A program made the position numbers and the translations under genes. This document shows, piece by piece, positions 59,846 through 64,000 of a stretch of 64,000 nucleotides of DNA (its first letter is position 1; every line of letters begins with the position of its first letter). Source of the DNA: Allobrachymonas chironomi DSM 19884 (GTDB taxonomy: Bacteria > Pseudomonadota > Gammaproteobacteria > Burkholderiales > Burkholderiaceae_C); NCBI RefSeq assembly GCF_000374625.1, contig NZ_KB894766.1, positions 124,001-188,000 of the forward strand, read 5' to 3'. The notes beneath the pieces are model-generated. The model was not told where the DNA came from and did no database searches. It saw only the letters and a program-made list of their open reading frames with translations.

Positions 59846-60973
59846 ATGCGCGTCCTGCACTTTGTCACCGGGGGCTTTTCCGGCGCTACCCAGGTAGCGG
59901 TGGACTTGTGTCTGGCCGCGCAGCAAGGCCAGGACATGCAGGTGTTGCTGGTATTGCGCCGCAAACGCAATACCGATGCGGCACGCGTCCAGGCCCTGCG
60001 CGACAAGGGGCTGGATGTCCGCGTGGTACCCGGCTGGTCGCACCTGGCCACGGTGCTGAGCCTGCGCAAGATAGCGCTGGAGTGGCAGCCGGATATTCTG
60101 GTGGCGCACGGCTTCAGTGACCATTTGTGGGGGCGTTATGCCGGCATTCTGGCCAAGGTACCCCATTTGGTGCATGTGGAGCACAACTCCCGGGAACGGT
60201 ATACAGCATGGCGATTGAAGCAGGCGCTGTGGCTGGCCAGATATACGGCCGTCAGCATTGGTGTCTCTGAGGGGGTCAAGGCGCGTCTGCTGGAGCTTGG
60301 CTTTCCAGCCGAGCGTTGTGTCGCCATCCCCAATGGCATCAACATGCAGCGCTTCCCGAAACAAGACCTGCTCCCTTGGGATCAACGGCAGCCGGCGCTT
60401 GTCATGGCCGCCCGTTTCGCACGCCAGAAAGATCACGAGACCCTGCTCCATGCCCTGGCCCTGCTGGCGCAACAGGGACTAAAACCCACGCTCTACCTGG
60501 CGGGAGGTGGCAAGCAGCGGCAGCAGCAGCGTGCCCGCACACTGGCTACGAAGCTGGGAATTGCTGATCAAGTGCAATTTCTTGGCCAGGTGCAGGATCT
60601 GCCCCAATTCCTGATGCAGCAGCAAATTTTCGTCTTATCCACGCACTATGAAGGCATGCCTCTGGCCTTGCTGGAAGGCATGGCAGCCGGCTGTGCCTGC
60701 ATCGGCAGCAATGTCGTGGGGGTCCGCGAAGTTCTTGAGCATGGGCGTACCGGCTTGCTGGTGGCCGAGGGAGACGCCTCCGCCATGGCGGAAGCGATTC
60801 ATGGCCTGCTGAACAACCCGGTTCAAGCACAACACCTGGCTTTGGCAGCGCGCCAGCAAGCAGAAACCGAATTTGACCTTTCCGTCATGCAAGCCAGACA
60901 CGCATCCTTGCTACGCGCCGTACAGTCTGGCAAAGCCCTGACGATGTCATTCACTCCCTGTCATCCGGAATAG
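59846..60973 (+). CDS. Glycosyltransferase family 4
   Basis: 375 residues, GT-B fold. N-terminal GGFSGATQVAVDLCLAAQ and C-terminal HYEGMPLALLEGMAAGCACI, with the E-x7-E donor-sugar motif, place it in GT4. Sugar and acceptor unknown; position near galE and other glycosyltransferases suggests surface polysaccharide or LPS synthesis. It is 16 bases after the zinc-finger gene and converges with the next gene. Confidence 0.9.
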   Translation: MRVLHFVTGGFSGATQVAVDLCLAAQQGQDMQVLLVLRRKRNTDAARVQALRDKGLDVRVVPGWSHLATVLSLRKIALEWQPDILVAHGFSDHLWGRYAGILAKVPHLVHVEHNSRERYTAWRLKQALWLARYTAVSIGVSEGVKARLLELGFPAERCVAIPNGINMQRFPKQDLLPWDQRQPALVMAARFARQKDHETLLHALALLAQQGLKPTLYLAGGGKQRQQQRARTLATKLGIADQVQFLGQVQDLPQFLMQQQIFVLSTHYEGMPLALLEGMAAGCACIGSNVVGVREVLEHGRTGLLVAEGDASAMAEAIHGLLNNPVQAQHLALAARQQAETEFDLSVMQARHASLLRAVQSGKALTMSFTPCHPE

Positions 60974-60984
60974 CCTGTCCCAGC

Positions 60985-61749
60985 TCAATCCAGCGTCTTG
61001 GCACGCATCGCGAGGTGGCGCATATTGCCTAATGTCAAAGCCGCTTTCATGCGGATTTTGCGCCAGCGCATGAGCCAGCCCACAGGCGGGCGCACCCCCT
61101 CTATGCTCGACACTTCACTGGTTTCATCCAGCAGCACCACAGGGGGAAGCACACCCAGAATGGTCAGGTCATTTTCCCACCAGAATCGCAAATCCACATC
61201 AATCGGGCGTCCGAAGGGTATCCGGCTCTGCAGCAATTTGCGGGCCCCCTCCCTGCTCAGCACATAGCCTGCCGTCATGCTGGGCACTCTTTGATAAGCG
61301 ATCAGATCATGCTGCGGCGTCAAGGGCCTTCTTGCACGCACCTTTTCACCTTGCAAGCGCCCCATGAGCTTGACCATGTCCCACTGGCCCTGGACGCCGG
61401 CAATCGCTTGTACTACGGCCGGAAAGCTGTCATCAAGAACTACATCATCTTCCAGCACCACCAGCCATTCCGACTCTGACGCCAGGAACTTTCGCCAAAC
61501 ATGTATATGGCTCGCATAGCAGCCTTTCTCGCCGTTTACCAGCGGCTTGTAATACTGCTCACTGTTAAGCGCAGCGTTGTACAGCTTGGCCTGCTCAGCT
61601 TCGGGCACATCTGCCCACCAGACAGCAGGAAAGCGTTCTCCAGGCAGGCCCAGGCGCGCAAACTCCCGCTCTACCCTTTGGCGTCTTTCAACATCCTTGT
61701 CCAGGTTAATGAAGGTGATCAAACAGCGACTCCAGAACGACATACTCAT
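60985..61749 (-). CDS. Glycosyltransferase family 25 (LPS biosynthesis)
   Basis: 254 residues. GT25 hallmarks: INLDKDVERRQRVEREFARL near the start, GEKGCYASHIHVW (73-85) and the acidic LEDDVVLDD (99-107). Members add galactose or glucose to LPS cores. The ATG at 61749 overlaps the upstream gene stop by four bases; an ATG two codons later is possible. Base composition looks lower in GC than the rest of the window. Confidence 0.88.
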   Translation of the reverse strand: MSMSFWSRCLITFINLDKDVERRQRVEREFARLGLPGERFPAVWWADVPEAEQAKLYNAALNSEQYYKPLVNGEKGCYASHIHVWRKFLASESEWLVVLEDDVVLDDSFPAVVQAIAGVQGQWDMVKLMGRLQGEKVRARRPLTPQHDLIAYQRVPSMTAGYVLSREGARKLLQSRIPFGRPIDVDLRFWWENDLTILGVLPPVVLLDETSEVSSIEGVRPPVGWLMRWRKIRMKAALTLGNMRHLAMRAKTLD

Positions 61750-62456
61750 GACTTCCAGAACTGCCAACGAGGACGCTTGGCTGGAGCTTCTGTCGCCAGC
61801 GTGTGTGCCAGCTCCAGATAATGTGCAAAATTCAACTGCCCGCCCTTGATGACATCATCAGCCACGGCCGCCAGCAACGCCTCATATGCCGGTTTCCTGG
61901 ATTCGAACAGATGAAAGAAGTCGCGCCTGCCATAAAAGGTGCCAATGCCGAACACCCCTTCCGATCCCAGCGCCCACTTGGATATCAGGGTAGCCGTGGG
62001 CTCGGACATCACGACTTCAACACCCCGAGCACGCGCCAGCGCACTCAGGACCTCTGCAGCATCATGCTGCTTGCTGGATTGCAAATCGGGCTTGCCCAGG
62101 TCCTCCCACAACTGCTTGCGTAGCGCCATGAACATGGGGCCGGCATACACCTCATTGCCCGGCTTGTGGTTGGAGAACTGCGCCAGGCCGAACAGGGCTC
62201 CGCGCTGCGCATGGGACACCGCCTGCAGGTAGGCATCTTGGTGCAACGGGAAGGCGTCTATGTCGCAGAAGATAACGATATCTTCAGATGCATGACGCTC
62301 CAGCACTTCCCGCATCCAGACGCCATGGGGCTTCTTGTGCGCGCGCTCCTGACGCAACGGGATGCCCAGATGGGCAAAAACATCCTGCTGCTTCTTTAAT
62401 ATTCCTTGCGGAATATTGTCCCAGTACATTGCATGCACATTAGCCTGTTCACTCAT
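61746..62456 (-). CDS. Putative glycosyltransferase-like protein, function unassigned
   Basis: 236 residues. I do not recognise a named family. The segment EDIVIFCDIDAFPLHQDAY has an Asp-X-Asp (Asp65-Ile-Asp67) like the metal-binding DxD of GT-A glycosyltransferases, and KPGNEVYAGPMFMALRK fits an acceptor loop. The context, between a GT25 gene and a second LPS-type gene, agrees. An AGGAAG ribosome site precedes the ATG at 62456. Confidence 0.6.
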   Translation of the reverse strand: MSEQANVHAMYWDNIPQGILKKQQDVFAHLGIPLRQERAHKKPHGVWMREVLERHASEDIVIFCDIDAFPLHQDAYLQAVSHAQRGALFGLAQFSNHKPGNEVYAGPMFMALRKQLWEDLGKPDLQSSKQHDAAEVLSALARARGVEVVMSEPTATLISKWALGSEGVFGIGTFYGRRDFFHLFESRKPAYEALLAAVADDVIKGGQLNFAHYLELAHTLATEAPAKRPRWQFWKS

Positions 62457-62478
62457 GGGGCTTCCTTTATTCCAATCA

Positions 62479-63441
62479 TCACGCAAACTGCCTACACCAG
62501 TACAACACATCGTGTTTGGCAAGCAGCACAGGGTCCACGGTAGCGTGCGACGCATGCAGAAAAGATGACAACTGGGCAGCATCGTCCATGCTGTCGATGA
62601 AAACACGGTCTGCTGCATAAAGCGCATCCGTCCGGGCCATTTTTCTTGTTGTCAGCAGCTTCTTGTCAAAAAAGGCCGCCTCCATGCTGCGCACCGAAGG
62701 CCCACTTTGATGGGACTGCACAACCTCTACCAAACAGCGCGACTTATTGACCCACGACAGATTATCTTCGTATGACAAGGGCATGTTCGTCAGCAGCTGT
62801 TGATCTTCTGCAGAATAGTTTCGATTCTTGTCGGGCGTGATATGAAAATAGGCACGCAAACCTGCCGCATTGGCACAATCCAGCAAACGCCGCAGTACTG
62901 GTAACCTGCCCTTGTCCTGCCCGACAAAGAACAAGTCGATCTCTTCCGGAACCGATGGCTTCACATGAACGGATACGTCACGGTAGACCTGCGGCACCAA
63001 TTCCAGCCCATGCTTTCTGGCATCTTCCGGATCGAATGTCACCACCCGCATGCCCAACCCCTTGAGTGCGCGGACATGCAGCTGACGCTTCCAGTGGTTT
63101 TGCTGGTAATCCCTCACCGGATTCCAGGTAAAGATAGTGCACCTTGACGAACGCAAATGGCCTTGCAGGATGTGCAGCTCCTTGATGTTCTCCACACCAA
63201 AGATCAGCACCCCATCGTGGGGCTCTATCTGGCGCAGCTGTGCGTAATATTCTGGTGAAAAGTAACGGGCAGCCCGCATTCGGTCAACCAGCCATGGCGC
63301 ATAGGCTTCGGCCATCTTCAAGACTGATTTGCCACGGCGGCGACCATCATGCGCCAGTACACGTATGTCGTGCACGCCCCGCAACCTCTGCATGACAAAT
63401 TCCGTCAGGAAAAAATTGGTGTTGGCAATGACATGCAGCAT
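62479..63441 (-). CDS. Putative LPS/surface polysaccharide biosynthesis protein
   Basis: 320 residues without a confident family name. EEIDLFFVGQDKGRLPVLRR looks like the donor-binding start of a GT-B-like half, and SGPSVRSMEAAFFDKKLLTT resembles the conserved glycosyl-transfer region of surface-polysaccharide enzymes of the CgeB/LPS core type. It starts the minus-strand group that runs through the DxD protein and GT25 gene, 22 bases apart. GC is lower than the flanks. Confidence 0.55.
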   Translation of the reverse strand: MLHVIANTNFFLTEFVMQRLRGVHDIRVLAHDGRRRGKSVLKMAEAYAPWLVDRMRAARYFSPEYYAQLRQIEPHDGVLIFGVENIKELHILQGHLRSSRCTIFTWNPVRDYQQNHWKRQLHVRALKGLGMRVVTFDPEDARKHGLELVPQVYRDVSVHVKPSVPEEIDLFFVGQDKGRLPVLRRLLDCANAAGLRAYFHITPDKNRNYSAEDQQLLTNMPLSYEDNLSWVNKSRCLVEVVQSHQSGPSVRSMEAAFFDKKLLTTRKMARTDALYAADRVFIDSMDDAAQLSSFLHASHATVDPVLLAKHDVLYWCRQFA

Positions 63442-63477
63442 GTCTTGAATTCTAGCAAAGGCACATCTATCGCCCTT

Positions 63478-64000
63478 CTAGGACGTGCACTCCCATCCCC
63501 AAGCATCCCCCACAATCTGCGCCAGATCAGCCCGCCCGGGCCGCCACCCGAGCACCTCCCGCGCCCTTGCGGCATCCGCCACCAGCCGGGCCGGGTCGCC
63601 CGCACGACGCGGCCCTTCCTGCACCGGAATGGCACGTCCCGTCACCTGCCGCGCCACATCAATCACCTGCTGCACGGAATAGCCATCGCCGTTCCCCAGG
63701 TTGAAGGCCGTACTCCGGCCACCGGCAGCCAGGTACTCCAGCGCCAGCCAATGCGCATCGGCCAGGTCCATCACGTGGATATAGTCGCGGATGCAGGTGC
63801 CGTCCGGTGTGTCGTAATCGCGGCCGAACACGCTGATATGGCTGCGACGACCAGAGGCCGCCTGCAGCACCAGCGGAATCAGGTGCGTTTCCGGTTCGTG
63901 GCGCTCCCCCAGCAGGCCATCCGGATGCGCGCCTGCCGCGTTGAAATAGCGCAGGCACACCGACTGGAACCCGTAGGCCTGCTCATAATCGGCCAAGGCC
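63478..64000 (-). CDS. galE: UDP-glucose 4-epimerase, C-terminal part
   Basis: Interconverts UDP-glucose and UDP-galactose. The window cuts off the N-terminal half with the NAD-binding Rossmann fold; about 173 C-terminal residues remain. [31 protein letters not shown] and [17 protein letters not shown] are diagnostic of GalE. Supplies UDP-galactose to the glycosyltransferases downstream. The true start is beyond the right edge. Confidence 0.93.
   Translation of the reverse strand, partial: ALADYEQAYGFQSVCLRYFNAAGAHPDGLLGERHEPETHLIPLVLQAASGRRSHISVFGRDYDTPDGTCIRDYIHVMDLADAHWLALEYLAAGGRSTAFNLGNGDGYSVQQVIDVARQVTGRAIPVQEGPRRAGDPARLVADAARAREVLGWRPGRADLAQIVGDAWGWECTS

Overview
The window is high-GC bacterial chromosome and reads as a betaproteobacterium of the order Burkholderiales. 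The pointers are the dusB-fis-purH order, a DUF1840 gene, 131-residue S8 and 101-residue S14 ribosomal proteins, and a narK1-narK2-narGHJI operon beside narXL. Family (Alcaligenaceae- or Comamonadaceae-like) cannot be settled from the sequence alone. I see no phage, insertion sequence, CRISPR array or plasmid marker. Nearly all of the window is core metabolism plus one compact nitrate-respiration and molybdenum block.

Layout. 0-1.4 kb: a copper TonB receptor cut by the left edge and a DUF2946 gene split by an in-frame stop. 1.4-7.7 kb: purH, fis, dusB, a YqaA-type membrane protein, a glycine-zipper lipoprotein, and a methyltransferase coupled to an APH/P-loop kinase fusion. 7.8-12.6 kb: glycine cleavage genes gcvT-gcvH-gcvP behind a tandem glycine riboswitch. 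12.7-19.1 kb: a six-gene Mrp cation/proton antiporter operon with tightly overlapping reading frames. 19.1-20.6 kb: gshA. 20.6-38.9 kb: the molybdenum and nitrate block, comprising moaA behind a likely Moco RNA leader, a beta carbonic anhydrase, narX-narL, then on the other strand modABC, a NifQ-like gene, modE and trmO behind a ModE-type box, and narK1-narK2-narG-H-J-I behind an FNR-type box. 39-40 kb: DUF1840, pterin dehydratase and an initiator tRNA. 40-49 kb: the spc/alpha ribosomal operon from rplN to rplQ, with its own promoter because S17, L29 and upstream S10 genes do not precede it. 49-54.6 kb: a membrane methyltransferase, the BON lipoprotein-SIS-YraN group, rsmI, a degenerate phosphopantetheinyl-transferase-like protein and radA. 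54.9-58.5 kb: proVWX. 58.6-60 kb: ilvE and a small zinc-binding protein. 60-64 kb: glycosyltransferases and the end of galE.

How the parts fit. The 20-39 kb block holds most parts of membrane nitrate respiration: molybdate uptake (ModABC), its sensor (ModE), the first Moco synthesis step (MoaA), the nitrate sensor pair (NarX/NarL), nitrate/nitrite transport (NarK1/NarK2) and the reductase (NarGHI) with its chaperone (NarJ). Readable control sites (ModE box, FNR box, NarL-like heptamers, Moco RNA candidate) link molybdenum supply, anaerobiosis and nitrate. The least ordinary items are the NifQ-like protein lacking its metal-binding cysteines inside the mod operon, the broken DUF2946 gene, the repeated motif in the ProW N-terminus, and the PPTase-like protein missing its catalytic residues. 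No wholly new system was found.
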